A DNA stretch of 64,000 nt from Pseudoips prasinana (GCA_951640165.1 OX621234.1:5957001-6021000), one strand, 5' to 3'. Shown: positions 33,868 to 46,095, numbered from the stretch's first letter. A program made the numbers and translations. The notes: a model not told the origin generated them from the sequence alone.

Positions 33868-34140
33868 TATATAAATAGAAATCAATGCCGCTTTTCGTTG
33901 TAGTATTATAACTCAATAACGCCTTTACTGATTTGGCTAATTTTGATCTTGAATTATTCGTGGAAGGCCAGGGAAGGTTTGCACGTAGAGAAAATAAAAA
34001 AAAAACGTTTTGAAAAAGTGTAAAATCAACATCATTTAGCAATTTAAAATATTTTTTTGTTTGAATAAATGAACTTAATAATAATTTTTTTTATTGCATT
34101 GCCTTATATGTAGCGAAGCACGTACCGGGCCGCTAGTATT
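33868..34140 (-). repeat. Repeat W
   Basis: AATGCCGCTTTTCGTTGTAG, CTTGAATTATTCGTGGAAGG, ending AAGCACGTACCGGGCCGCTA. Further copies are at 61895-62190 and, opposite strand, 60818-61055. Confidence 0.65.
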
Positions 34141-34269
34141 AATATGGAATAACATATTGTCATACTAAAAAAATATGAGAATTTTTATACCAACTGACAA
34201 TAAATATTATTATTTTGTGCTAAATTTATATCATAATATTAATTCGTGAAGCAGAGTTTCCTTAAATAA

Positions 34270-34560
34270 ATAAAATCTTTGTACCCCCCTTTTTACGAAA
34301 ATTGCGTGGACGGAGGAGTATGAAATTAGTAACAGTTAAAATTCATATGGTGAAAGAGTGCAGAAAACTAACATTTTTATATAATAGGCATTAGAAGTAA
34401 ATTATTTTTATTATAAAATAAAACGTTACTCCCACTACCATGCTTTTGACACACTGAAAAACTGAGTGCCAAAACTGAGAACAGATTAATATAATTTGTC
34501 GTGAATGTCTATTGTCTTTGACAATAGAACCTAAATGGTCGAATTTCGAAATGAACGGTA
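34270..34560 (-). repeat. Repeat V, inverted copy
   Basis: CCCCCCTTTTTACGAAAATT, CGGAGGAGTATGAAAT, TTTGACACACTGAAAAACTG, TTTGACAATAGAACC; reverse of 14020-14290. Confidence 0.6.
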
Positions 34561-34581
34561 GTACAATAAATTTAGCGAATA

Positions 34582-34908
34582 ACTAGCTGTGCCCCGCGGT
34601 TTTACACGCTTTAAACTTTAAAAATTATCACAGCTCCTCTCCTGTAGGTGATAGAGTGATAATATGTAGCCTATATGTTGAACCGACCTCTAAGTAATAT
34701 TCATGCAAAATTTTAAATTAATCCATGCAGTACTTTTTGATTTTAGCCTGGACATACATACAGACAAACAGACACTCAGACAAAAATTCTAAAAACTATA
34801 TTTTTGGCTTCAATATCGATTGTAGATCACGCTCCAAGTATCCTTTTTAAAAAATATTCAATGTACAGTTTTGTGTTTCCTACGATTTTATTATATGTAT
34901 AGATTACG
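34582..34908 (+). repeat. Repeat Z copy
   Basis: CTAGCTGTGCCCCGCGGTTT to CCTACGATTTTATTATATGT. Confidence 0.7.
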
Positions 34909-35167
34909 TAACGAATTCTTTCAGCGTCCGGACTTTAGTCACTACAATTAATATTAATTATTATGTTGTTTTTGTGATCCATTGGATGTTTTGATGTTCT
35001 AAGTGTGGTGTGCTTTTATCTGTGAATTGCATGTTTGTAAAGTTCCCTGCGATACAAACATTCCAAAATAAAGACTGAGTGTCGTCTTAAAAAAAGTTTT
35101 GTTGCTTTTTTTAATTTGAGTATATTTACTTATTTGTATTAGGGATATTAACAGTAGTTACATATGT

Positions 35168-35385
35168 ATGATACCCCCGTGTCTCGGAGAGCACGTAAAG
35201 CAATCGGTCCTGTACCTCAACTATTTCCGGTTGTGTCGCAAGTCGTCCCATTGGATCATGAGAGTGATGGAATAGAAAGTGTTTGGCCACAAACTTGTGC
35301 ACCATAAGATGTCCCGCACAGATGGCTAGTCTCCATTGAGACTGGCCGCCGTGGCCGTAATTCGCCTAGGAGGCGTGTAATTCGC
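35168..35385 (+). repeat. SINE family A fragment
   Basis: 5'-truncated copy lacking the tRNA head: TACCCCCGTGTCTCGGAGAG to TTGAGACTGGCCGCCGTGGC. Confidence 0.75.
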
Positions 35386-35639
35386 CTATTATTATTATTA
35401 TATTTTACCAACTAATGCGACCAAATATAATAACAGTGAACATTTATTTACATACAAACAAAAATATTATAATTATATGAATCAATTATTATTGAAATAA
35501 CCTAACTTATCAACTAAAGAAACATAAATAAAATAAATAAGTACAAAAAAGTCTAACCAATGAGCTTACGCGTCAATTAATTCGTCGACATCGCTTTGAA
35601 CCGGGAACGTACCCAGAAGGCTGGCAGCATTGCCACGTT

Positions 35640-36012
35640 GAATGGCAATGGGAGTTTTGGCGCCAATGCGGAAAAAGGCGCATCGAAGCTATGTTTTATT
35701 TTCAAAAACTGGTGTAAATTCGAGTTTTTATGTGTAAATATGGTGGATTTTTAGACATAACATCTTCGACAACGTACACAAGTGGAGGAAAGTGCGATAT
35801 TGCCGTGAATTGTGATTTTCCGTGTTGTAACCAAAACTCCATAAATGCCTCTAGTAAAGTCTCCACTGCTTTACTGGGGTTGGACAAGGACTATGTATGA
35901 CTTGACTGTGACGGACTTTACTAGACAATGACGAAAATCTTTTATATAAAAATATATTTACTGAAGGCTCATAAGGCCAAAGAAGCCAGAGCCGTAAAAA
36001 GGAATAAAAAAA
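35640..36012 (-). repeat. Repeat X copy 3
   Basis: Minus strand holds an open frame 35887-35702 (SNPSKAVETLLEAFMEFWLQ ... MSKNPPYLHIKTRIYTSF). Ends GGCTCATAAGGCC on the plus strand. Confidence 0.7.
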
Positions 36013-36151
36013 AAAAAAAAAGAATGGCAATGCTAATTCTTTGACCTAAGTATTGGCCAGCCCTGTGACATAACAGTGATAATAAATATAGTTATAACGT
36101 CTATTGAAGTTTGTTTGATAAAGTAACTGCTAGCGGATGAAGTCATGTAGG

Positions 36152-36292
36152 TACAGACGCCAGCACATCCAGCCCCAATTTGACAAATTTCTTTTATAGA
36201 TTTTCAACTTTATCACAAAAGCATAAGGTTCACTTCCAATTGGGGAAACTTGTCAGATTGGGGTAGCTTGATGTGCTGGCGTCTGTACAAAG
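36152..36292. mobile_element. Short MITE (full copy of the copy D promoter intruder)
   Basis: GTACAGACGCCAGCACATCC and, inverted, GTACAGACGCCAGCACATCA ends about 140 bp apart; CCCCAATTTGACAAA is also mirrored. Confidence 0.75.
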
Positions 36293-36441
36293 TAGTTTAA
36301 TATCAATTTTTAATTCATATTTCACTTCAGTTGTAACTTCAGTAGTAATGAAACTGTAATTTTAATAAAATATACAATACCTTAAATACTGCTATAAGGG
36401 TACATTGACAAATATGGTACATCATACATACATACATAGAC

Positions 36442-38283
36442 TCACGCCTGTTTCCCAGAGGGGTAGGCAGAGACAACGGATTGCCATTTGTCACGATCTT
36501 TGCATACTTCTTTTGCCTCGATCACTGTCATTACATTCTTCATACATGCTCGCCGGTTTAGGGTACTTCTGACCTGCCCTTTCTTGAGAACATCTCCAAT
36601 TTGGTCAGAGAATGTTCGACGTGGTCTTCCCCTTCCGGTTGTCCCATTCACACAGGCCAGGTATACTTCTTTTGTCAATCTTCTTTCATTCATCCTTTCT
36701 AAATGGCCAAACCATCTCAGCATGCCTTTTTCAATCTTTGTGACTACATCCTCTTTCACACCACAACGCTCTCTTACATCAGTATTTCGAATTCTGTCTC
36801 TCAAAGTCACACCACACATACTTCTCAGAGCTCTCATTTCCACTGCATTTATTTTACTTTCATTCTTTTTCTGCCATACCCAACTTTCACTTCCATACAT
36901 TAAAGTTGGCACTAACACTCCATCGTGCACGGCTAGTCGAGCCTTCTTTGATACTTGCCGGCTACTCATAAAGGCGTGTAGTGCCCCATTCACTCTGTTC
37001 CCCGCATTTACTCTTCTTACAATATCTTTTTCATATTTCCCATCTCTCGTAAACAAAGTTCCCAAATATACAAACTCATTCACCTGTTCGACTTTCTCTC
37101 CTCCAATCACAATATCACACGCTGTCGTGTATTCATCCCTCTCAAATACCATTACTTTCGTCTTACCTACATTCATTTTCATCCCTTTCCTTTCAAAAGA
37201 TTCATACATCATTGTTACCATCACCTGCAACTCGTCCGCCGATGATGCAAGTAAAACTTGATCATCAGCGTAAAGCAGACATTTGATGAGTAACTCATTC
37301 ATCCTTACACCGCATTCACTTTCTTTCAAATCTTTTAAACAGCTATCCATGAATAGGTTAAACAACCACGGTGACGCTACACATCCCTGTCTAACACCCT
37401 TTTGGATGCTAAACCACTCGGTGTATGACCCGTTAATCCTCACGCAAGCTCTGGAATCCCTATAAAGAGATTTCAGTGCTTGAACAAGGTTGTCATTCAA
37501 CCCATACATGGACAGCACCGACCATAGTTCATTCCTCAACACTCTATCGTAGGCCTTTTCTAAGTCTACGAAGGCACAGTAGACCTTTTGGTTTTTGCCC
37601 AAAAACTTCTCTACTATGCTTCGCAGAGAAAAGACCTGATCCGTGCATCCCATTCCTTTCCGAAAACACGCCTGTGCATCCCATATTTTCGCATCGGTTT
37701 CTTTCACAACTCTTTCAACCAATACTTTTGCATACAACTTACCAACGACGCTGAGCAGACTAATGCCCCTATAGTTTTTACAGTCTTGCCGTGAGCCTTT
37801 CCCTTTGTAAAGAGGTACAATGACAGCCTTGCACCAATCACTTGGCACTTGGCCGGTGGTATAGCATAGATTGAAAAGGCTGCACAGCTGACTCGCTATG
37901 ACGCCATGTCCAGCCTTCAGCATCTCGGAAGTTATCCTGTCATACCCTGGTGACTTACCTGATTTCATACCCTTAATAGCTTTCACAATCTCATCCATAC
38001 CAATTTCATCTTTACATTTGTTCTCGTCTATACTTAGTGAACTACGTTCACTCTCTGTTACACCTCATTCATACAAACTTTCAAAATACTCCTTCCAACG
38101 TTTTAACGCGCATTCTTCCCCTTTCACTATATTTCCATCTTGGTCTCGTATGGATTTCAGTTCTGAGGTTTGAGTTATGCCTCTTACTGATCTAACGGAT
38201 TTCCAGAAAAACTTAATGTTCGTCTGAAAATCCTTAGACAACCTTCTATCAAAATTATCCTTTTGTTCATTTTTCTTTTCCAA
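36442..38283 (-). pseudogene. Reverse transcriptase of an RTE-like non-LTR element
   Basis: One frame runs 38283 to 36442, interrupted by a single TGA at 38065-38067. The open part from 37998 encodes 518 residues with the hallmark RT blocks: [50 protein letters not shown] and the catalytic [11 protein letters not shown]. These are followed by a C-terminal region ([37 protein letters not shown]). Such C-terminal motifs are common in RTE-clade and related elements of insects. The clade call is from motif memory. Reverse transcription is the activity expected of the intact protein. The nonsense codon and the upstream deletion make this copy defective. Confidence 0.82.
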
Positions 38284-38698
38284 CTTTCATTCTCAACCAC
38301 ATTACTCTTGCATTCACGCATTCGAACTCAGTCACACACTCAGACATACTTGTGGAAAGAATGAGACCCACACCTTGGCAACCTCTGGTGGTGTTCAGTA
38401 ATCCAGACCAATACGCCGTGTATTGTCCGTGTGTTGTAGTATCACACCCTTTCCGCTTCGTCTCATTCACACACAACACATCGATCCGCTTTTCACTCAT
38501 CAGCTGACATTCTTCGTCCATCTTACCTTCTATTCCTCCTCCCACATTCAACGTAGCAAAACGGCTCTCCGTTGGCCACTTTTCGCCTCTCCGGGAAACG
38601 AGACGTGACGGGTGGCGGACCACGTCGCCGCCATTTGAAGGATTAAAATGAATTATGTCCATTGCGTTCCCACGAGTATTAGGGACTAAACGGTCCAC
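38267..38698 (-). pseudogene. Truncated endonuclease N-terminus of the RTE-like element
   Basis: Reads RFATLNVGGG, then KRIDVLCVNETKRKG, matching the start of an APE-type endonuclease (the Asn and the Glu of the NET motif). It breaks off after NARVMWLRMKVGKE and passes, with a frame change near 38275, into the region before the RT. The His/Asp-containing C-terminal half of the nuclease is absent, so an internal deletion is likely. Confidence 0.65.
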
Positions 38699-39287
38699 CC
38701 TCGCAGAGCCCTATACGGGGGTAAGGCGGATCCATGCTGTGTCCTATGACCGCCAACATAGACACCCTCCGTTATCGACCAGAATACCCTCTGGCCATGG
38801 ATCCCTCAGCACGGGCCGGATGACACTTTGGATCGGGGTTTTGTTTCAGGTATGCTCCCTCGGACTAAATAGCTCACTCGTGCTCGTCCCCTGCGTCACG
38901 GTGAGCGTACAGTAAGCCAGCTAACTCGGCCTGTGAGCGCCGCCGTTGGTATGCATAATTATGCCTACTCTTCCGCCGCCGCTCTAAGTTCCTATCCTGT
39001 ACTGATAGTAACTATGCTATCGTAGGCCTCTGATGAATCCTAAGATTCTATAGCCCCCGATAGAGGCAGTTTAAGGTCATACCCGGGACCTTATATATAT
39101 ATGGTAAATGTAATATTTAAAAAAAATGTCTGATAACATGCTTTTACGTTCTAACCTGACTAAATTTAAATGAGCGTTCATCTTTTTCTAACACTTGATT
39201 ACAAAATTTCACAATATTTTCCTACATTACAAAATATATTTTTTTTATGATAGCGAAATCAGATTACTCTTAGCCTTTTTACCGTAT

Positions 39288-39410
39288 GTACACACGGCTA
39301 CATATCAAGCTACATGTACATTTCCAATATAAGCTGACCTCTCACTGTATGGAAATCTTATACAACGCGGGATCTATTTATACTGGGAATGTATATGTAC
39401 CCGTGTGTAC
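39288..39410. repeat. Foldback repeat with GTACACACGG ends
   Basis: GTACACACGG and CCGTGTGTAC at the ends; GGCTACATATCAAGCTA and ATTTCC are shared with 18984-19062, whose two halves also mirror each other. Confidence 0.6.
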
Positions 39411-39544
39411 CTAATGGGAGACAAAATAATATAATCTAATTACCTAGATCACGTTATTTTTTCGCCCATTTTTTAATACGAGCAATTGGACTTTTTCTGA
39501 CTGGTGTCTGAAACCTCGTACCGGCTTTTGTTAAGTACAATAAA

Positions 39545-39835
39545 AAAAAACCCGCCAAGTGCGAGTCGGACTCGCGCACGAAGCGTTCCGTACCATTATC
39601 TATAAAAACGAGCAAAAAATTCACGTTCGTTGTATGGAAAATATTTATTTTATTTAGTTTTTTAGTATTTGTGGTTATAGCGGCAACAGAAATACATAAT
39701 CTGTGTAAATTTTAACTGTCTAACTGTTACGGATCATGAGATACAGCCTGGTGACAGACGGGCAGACAGACAGACAGCGAAGTCTTAGTAATAGGGTCCC
39801 GTTTTACCCTTTGGGTACGGAACCCTAAAAACTAA
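39545..39835 (+). repeat. Interspersed repeat with TACGGAACCCTA end
   Basis: CGCCAAGTGCGAGTCGGACT, GGGCAGACAGACAGACAGCG, TTTTACCCTTTGGGTACGGA, ACCCTAAAAA. A widespread lepidopteran repeat type. Confidence 0.65.
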
Positions 39836-39873
39836 GAGTAATCTAATTCCGCTTACGTATTAAGTAAGCGTAA

Positions 39874-40196
39874 TACTAGCTGGGCCCCGCGGTTTTACCC
39901 GCGTTAAACTTTATTAATTATCACAGCTCCCACCCCGTAGGTGATAGCTTGATAATATGTAGCCTATAATGTTGACCCGACCTCTTAGTATATTCATGCA
40001 AAATTTGAAGTAAATCCATGCAGTACTTTTTTAGTTTGGCCCGGACATACATACAGACAAACAGATAAACAGATAAAAATTCTAAAAACTATATTTTTGG
40101 CTTGGATATGTATTGTAGATCATGCCCCAAGCATCCTTTTTAAAAAATATTCAATGTACAGTTTTGACTTTCCCACGATTTTATTATATGTAGATG
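39874..40196 (+). repeat. Repeat Z copy
   Basis: CTAGCTGGGCCCCGCGGTTT to CCCACGATTTTATTATATGT. Follows another repeat at 39545-39835. Confidence 0.7.
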
Positions 40197-40454
40197 CTGA
40201 TACCTTTACCAGTCCGGGGTAAGCGCTCTGCGTTAAGCTATGAATAATATTGTATCAGCAGATCAAAAATAGGTTTCCCTTGCTTGCTTCGGAGCATGTA
40301 GATGTTAACAATTGGTTTTGCTTTCTAGAAACTTTGGAAGAGGGTGATGGTAAAGCATCTTCTACATGGTTGCAAAACAACGCCCCAACAGAGGTCATCC
40401 TGGTGGTTACCATCCATCTAGACTTCTTCTTCTTCTTTTAGAAGACAACGCCCG

Positions 40455-40815
40455 CACTAGAGAATTTATGACACAAATTACATCTAGACAAACTGCATAT
40501 TCTACCACTGCATGTAAGACGAAACATTTCTGATATAACTTTTCTTCTCAATATTGCCCAAGGTGATATCGACTGTCCCGAACTTCTTTCAAAAATCAAG
40601 TTGTCAATACCTGTAAGAAATTTACGTAAAAATCTCTTGTTACACTGTCCTCCATGCCACACCAATTTTAGTGATAACAGCTTTCTGCCTAGAGTATTCA
40701 ATGAATTTAACAAGTTAAATGGTGACAGTCGTTTTGATTTTATTGATCTGTTTACTACTAGCAAAAATTCTACCCGATCCAAATTAACTAGATATTTCAT
40801 TGATAATGTATAAAT
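40455..40815 (+). pseudogene. Non-LTR RT C-terminal remnant
   Basis: The frame ending at 40813 encodes LLSKIKLSIPVRNLRKNLLL and SFLPRVFNEFNKLNGDSRFD, like jockey/CR1-type C-termini. An A-rich 3' end follows at about 40989. Confidence 0.5.
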
Positions 40816-41056
40816 CTCTGTATAGCACTATTGGCTAAATCTTTTAAAACCATTTGTAGAATTGTCATTACTGTAATTAATTAAGTTGACCGGAGATGCA
40901 TCCATTTAGTTAACTAGTTGTGGAAGCTTGTTATTGGCATTTACTTACCAAAATTTGTAACCAATTGTATGTAGCTGTTACCTTCCCTAATAAAATAAAA
41001 ATAAAATAGACTCAGATCAACTATTTATGGGTCACGCACACGTGCAGTTAAAAATA

Positions 41057-41135
41057 CTGCAGTTGTGCAGTCTAGGTGGTCACCCTGGTGGTTGCCATCC
41101 ATCTAGACTGCAGTTGTGCAACCACCAGGGTGACC
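41057..41135. repeat. Compound inverted and direct repeat
   Basis: GGTCACCCTGGTGGTTGC (41078-41095) is exactly inverted at 41118-41135. CTGCAGTTGTGCA is directly repeated at 41057 and 41108. Confidence 0.85.
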
Positions 41136-41329
41136 TCTATCGGGACGTTAGTTTGCAACCATGTATAAGATGTTTTAAGGACCCGCCGAACGATTAAATA
41201 CCAAAAAAACAAAATATTTTTTATGATAGATACGATCAGACTCAACCGCTGGCATTGAAACATATTTTATAACTATAAAGTGGGGAATACAATAATGAGG
41301 CTAATATATACTTATACTAGGCTCGGCAC

Positions 41330-41845
41330 TAGAGATGTAAAATGACTGAATATGACTAGTCACAATTGTCATAAACTTTAAATGACCGGTCATTTACTGT
41401 CAAATTCAGACAATTTGACTCAAATATTATTGTCTATTCTCACTACCACCCAATTATTTATTTATTTAGGTACCCAATTTATATGCAAGTTTAAATGAAG
41501 CACCGTTTTATTTTCTATTATATCATGAGAGGATAAGACGACATCAAAGTCAATGCGCGAGGCGATGCGACGTTGCCATTTTGACTTAAATGCACGCATG
41601 ATTAGAAATGTAAAATGATTAACACTATATAATAATACTATAAGTCATAAAAACTACTTTTTTGTTTCAATTTAGAAGTTGTAGACTTTTATCAATGACA
41701 AAAACTTAAAAGGTAGATACTAAAATATTACTGAAATTAAATTGACTGAAAATGACAATTTTTGACGGTTAATGACCATTTTTGACCAATTTGACCGTAA
41801 ATGACAGTCGGTCTAATTGAGTCACTTTAGTCATTTTCAACACTA
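41330..41845. mobile_element. hAT-type MITE with 8-bp target duplication
   Basis: Starts TAGAGATGTAAAATGACT and ends AGTCATTTTCAACACTA, inverted repeats of hAT type, flanked by the identical octamer CTCGGCAC at 41322-41329 and 41846-41853. Interior is loaded with AATGAC / GTCATT motifs. Confidence 0.88.
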
Positions 41846-42130
41846 CTCGGCACCAACCACCTCAAACCTACCTTGTCACGCCTGCGGCAGGCTATGTCGC
41901 TTTCGCATCGGTTTGTTTAGCCATCAAAAGAAATGTCTCTCAGACAATGCGCCGTAAATCGTCTGTAATAGACGCAAAGGTCATATATATACTATAATGA
42001 CAATAAATAAATTACTTGACTTTAGATCAATGTGGGTAGTTAGGAATATTATTAAATAATAAGAAGAACTTGTTGCTTGTGGTGTCAGCAATCCAGTCCT
42101 GCAACGTTTTTGGTGTTTTAAAAGTAAAAT

Positions 42131-42487
42131 AATGTCTTCCCGACCGAATTTCGGCCACGGCAGCCAGTCTCAATGGAGACTAGCCAATTGCGCAGGACAT
42201 ATTTTAGTGCTCAAGTGTGTGCGCAAACACAGGAGCACTTTCTATTCCACCATCTCATGATCCGATGGGACGACTAGCGACACGACCGGAAAGAGATCAG
42301 GCAATGGACGGCTTTACGTGCTCTCCGAGGCACGGGAGTGTAATATTAACTGCCAGACTTCGGGCTGCTACTGAGAAATTTCTTTTTACGGAAATACCCC
42401 AAAATCACTTTTTGGCCCGACCTAGGATTTGAACCCAGGACCACATTTTTCGCGGTTGAACACGCTACCGCTAGACCAACGAGGCAG
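42131..42487 (-). repeat. tRNA-derived SINE (family A)
   Basis: Minus-strand copy spanning CGGCAGCCAGTCTCAATGGA to the head GCTACCGCTAGACCAACGAG. Near full length. Confidence 0.8.
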
Positions 42488-42599
42488 TCAAGACAAGTAA
42501 CCCTGTTTATGAAACTAAAACATTTAAAAGTTCTCACAGGTAATACAATGAATGAAGAGCTCCAGGAGAGTGAATGAAATGAAATAAGGCAGGGCACTA

Positions 42600-43050
42600 T
42601 CCGTGAGAAACTATATTTGCAGGTTAGTAAATGTTTATATTTATTGACTGCTTTATATTAAGTCCTATTTCAGTAATAAATAAATCGATGTCAGAAGTTT
42701 AAACAACATTATTGCCTCGAAAAATATATCAAGACTTAAATCGAATATATTTTGACAATAATTAGTATGTTATGCAATTTAATTTTATAACTAAAATGTC
42801 GTATCAATTTTTGTTGTTTTCAATGATTAAAAGCTTTAACTTTAGAGAATCTATTACCTACATATAGCCCAATTTTGATATCTAACTATAATTGAAAGTA
42901 GTCTCCGTAAAATTGATTTTAATAAATTAAACTGCGATGTTTTATGCCATTGATTAGAATTAAGATACGGTCGCTAAAGTCCTAAGCTTTACGCAGTTTT
43001 TCTTTAAAACCGCTAGAATAAAAGTAACCAATTTCTTCTATAGTCATAAT
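42600..43050. other. AT-rich stretch without recognisable content
   Basis: No coding frame or repeat signature seen. Confidence 0.5.
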
Positions 43051-43056
43051 ATTTGT

Positions 43057-43320
43057 TATAATAAATATCCATGAACGTTATTCACACACGGCCATTTGAT
43101 CCCAAACTAAGCAGAGCTTGTACCTACTATGGAAATTAGATAGCTGATATACTACATATTATACTACTTTTCTTCTCTAAATACATACTTATATAGATAA
43201 TTACACCCAGACTCAGGACAAAAAGACAGTTCATGCACACAAATATATGTCCTGGGAGGGAATCGAACCCACGACCTTCGGCGTGAAAAGCAAGCATTTG
43301 CCAACCACGCCAACAGGTCA
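43057..43320 (-). repeat. tRNA-derived SINE (family C)
   Basis: Minus-strand copy with both tRNA boxes (GTTGGCGTGGTTGGC; GTCGTGGGTTCGATTCCC). The tail has lost the usual TCCCAGGATATT junction and reads AACGTTCATGGATATTTATT. Confidence 0.75.
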
Positions 43321-43766
43321 TTGTGGTGGTGATATTCTTTACCGCCAGACACAAATTTACACGATGTAGTAAAGCCATTCTGTCACAAACTGTAATTAAT
43401 TAGCTATTTAAGTAAACCTAATGGTTTACGTAAATAGCTAGTTATACAATACAATACAATACAAATACTCTCTATTGTACACCAAGATTACATATAAAGT
43501 ATAAAGTTGTAATAAATCTAGTACATACAATGGGCGGTCTTATCGCTAACTGCGATCTCTTCCAGACAACCTTAGGATGGACAAGATCAGCAAGAAGAAT
43601 AATTAAATGAGTGATAGGGGTGTAGCAACTTAAGAAAGAAATAGTAAATAGAAATAGACTAGTCTAGTAAATTAAGAGAGAGAATTGTGAAACATTATCT
43701 TGAAGTAATGCCTACAGCTCGTAGGTATTACTTCAATATATATATTAATATGTAATTGAAATTGGT

Positions 43767-43768
<2 letters not shown>

Positions 43769-43842
<74 letters not shown>
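43769..43842. repeat. (AT)n microsatellite, about 74 bp
   Basis: Uninterrupted AT dinucleotides. A near-perfect 16-bp-arm hairpin (43700-43715 with 43721-43736) lies just upstream. Confidence 0.95.
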
Positions 43843-43844
<2 letters not shown>

Positions 43845-44159
43845 CATACAACATACATATAACAAATAAAATACTCATATAAATACATACATCCTATTAG
43901 TGATAGGAGATGACAGTAACACTTTTATTATGCAATAGTATCTATTTATCGTGAAAAGTAGTACTCCTTCACTAGTTTTTTAAAAGTGTGAAGGGATTGT
44001 GCTCGCCTTATCGTTACAGGCAAATCATTCCAAAGGCGCACAGCTTCTACTGTAAATGATTGTTATAATTAACTGTAATTCATTTATGATACTAAGTCAT
44101 GATACTAATCACTGATCTAAATACAGGGTCAGTTTGACTGGTAACAAATGTTTTAAAGT

Positions 44160-44310
44160 TAATATTGGACAATGGCCTCCCCCAAAGGTCTCCACTACCT
44201 TGCAGTATCCGCATCTAGCTTGTATCTAGTTTCCAGCATCCCTCATAAGATCCATCTTGTAAGGGGCCAGCCGACGCTGCGTCTACGGGTACGTGGGCTG
44301 GCACGAAGGT
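44160..44310 (-). repeat. RTE-type 3' fragment
   Basis: GACAATGGCCTCCCCCAAAG, then the reversed CGTGGGCAGG-type region (GGCCAGCCGACGCTGCGTCT). The terminal repeat is missing. Confidence 0.65.
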
Positions 44311-44319
44311 GTATAACAA

Positions 44320-45290
44320 ACTTTTTTCATTTAATTTATCTATTAAGTTAAGTAGTAGCATAGATTCCTAATAAATGTCTCCCCGAAATAGTTGCTATAT
44401 TATTTTAAGATACAATATTATATTTTCATATAAGTATTGTGAAGTCAAAAGTGCAATGCATTTCTAACAAAAGGACCGCAAATATTACCAACTTTAAAGT
44501 AATTTATTAAATATTTTGAACTTCAAATAAGCTCCCGCGGAAGGGGATTCTTTCCAACCTTAGTTCAGGGCGTATAACGACGGCGACGAATGAGAGAATC
44601 GGTTTTTAAGTACTTTTAACGGAAGTTGTCGATAAACACACCTCTTAAATGGGTGCAGAAACTATAAACCTTTTAGGGTCCCTCTCAATGGATAATACAA
44701 TAATACTTCACCGAAAAGGTAATATTAATTTTGCTTTAGCGAGAAAAGCAATCTTGAATTTTTTGTTTTCACTTAAAACTAACCGCATAAAAGTCCCTTA
44801 ATTAACAATGCAGCACGATCTCGACATTTTGTAGGAACAAAAATTAAATAATAGAAAATATGAATAATAAAATACGATACTAAAAATTATTAGAAAAAAG
44901 AGTGTGTGTACTTATGTACACGCGTTAGAAGTTATACTTCTTTGGCGTATGGAAAAAAATTAACTAAAATGCAGTAGTGATTAACGATAAATATTAAAAT
45001 TAATCAAAAAGATTTTATTTAAATAAAAATACTAGAATATACAACTTGAACATAGTTATCAATTTTCATACCACCTAGAACTAACGTGCTGTTAAATTTA
45101 GATGTCGGTGTGCGCGCGCATCGTAAAAATTCACTCACATCATTTTTCTCCATCGCGCCAAAAGAAGTATAACTTCGAAAATCAAGCGGCTTTTGTTTCT
45201 GAATCTAGGAACCCTGTACCCCTGGTATCTATATTCTGTGCACCTGGGACAACCGATCGAGCAGATATTGTGTTTGCCTACTAAATAATT
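44320..45290. other. AT-rich stretch without recognisable content
   Basis: Nothing supportable. A short frame at 45102-45284 has no family signature and no paralogue. Confidence 0.5.
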
Positions 45291-45349
45291 ACTTTAAGTA
45301 GACCAAATCCCGTGTACATGCCCGTTTGAGTATGTTTCGCCGGACCGTC

Positions 45350-45705
45350 TCAACTGGGCCGTGTTGAAACCGGTAGTAGATGAACCTGCTGAGTTTGTTT
45401 CGCTGGGTCTTCTCAGTTGGGGTGCATTGTATCCGGTGGTAGCATTAAAGCGCGACCGTCGTTTTAAACACAAGGCCCGTTAAAATAATAAAACTGAATT
45501 CATACCTTAATATAGATTCAGACATTATGTAGTAAAATATTAATTTCAATAATTAAACCTAAACATAATCTCCAATATAAAATAAATTGTATAAATGTTT
45601 TAACATTCCGTGTACCTAAATATCTGTAATATGTAACTAGAAATAATAACGCGCTTTATAAAGTCTACGTGAATAAAAACATTTTTTATTTTATTTTAAC
45701 GCGGC
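45350..45705 (+). repeat. LINE 3' region, second copy
   Basis: Shares CTGGGTCTTCTCAGTTGGGG, GTGGTAGCATTAAAGCGCGA and the AAGTCTACGTGAATAAAAAC end with 29625-30072. Confidence 0.6.
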
Positions 45706-45729
45706 AAGACATTCTTTCATACGTTGAAT

Positions 45730-46095
45730 TAGGCTGTTTTGGCGCCAACGCGGAAAAAGACGCATCGGGGCATTGTTTTATTTTCAAAAACTGGTGTAAA
45801 TTCGAGTTTTTATGTGTAAATATGGTGGATTTTTAGACATAACATCTTCGACAACGTACACAAGTGGAGGAAAGTGCGATATTGCCATGAATTGTGATTT
45901 TCCGTGTTGTAACCAAAACTCCATAAAAGCCTCTAGTAAAGTCTCCACTGCTTTACTGGGGTTGGACAAGGACTATGTATGACTTGACTGTGACGGACTT
46001 TACTTGACAATGACGGAAATAAAAGATATAATAATATATTTACTTAAGGCTCATAAGGCCCAAGAAGCCAGAGCCGTAAAACGGAATTAATAAAT
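45730..46095 (-). repeat. Repeat X copy 4
   Basis: Almost identical to copy 3, with the same 61-residue frame (45969-45784), two residues different. A very recent pair. Confidence 0.7.

Larger units (their letters stand above)
36427..39094 (-). mobile_element. Nearly full non-LTR retrotransposon (RTE-like), inactivated
   Basis: The minus-strand element runs from a GC-rich 5' region (39094 to about 38700) through endonuclease and reverse transcriptase coding sequence to a short (TATG)n tail at 36420-36437. The octamer ATATGGTA occurs on both sides (36412-36419; 39099-39106) and may be the target duplication, though the right one lies in AT-rich sequence. The same 3' end recurs alone at 61052-61104. 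Confidence 0.8.

Noticed and set aside
36488..37261. 257-residue plus-strand frame
   Set aside because: Antisense shadow of the reverse transcriptase on the minus strand.
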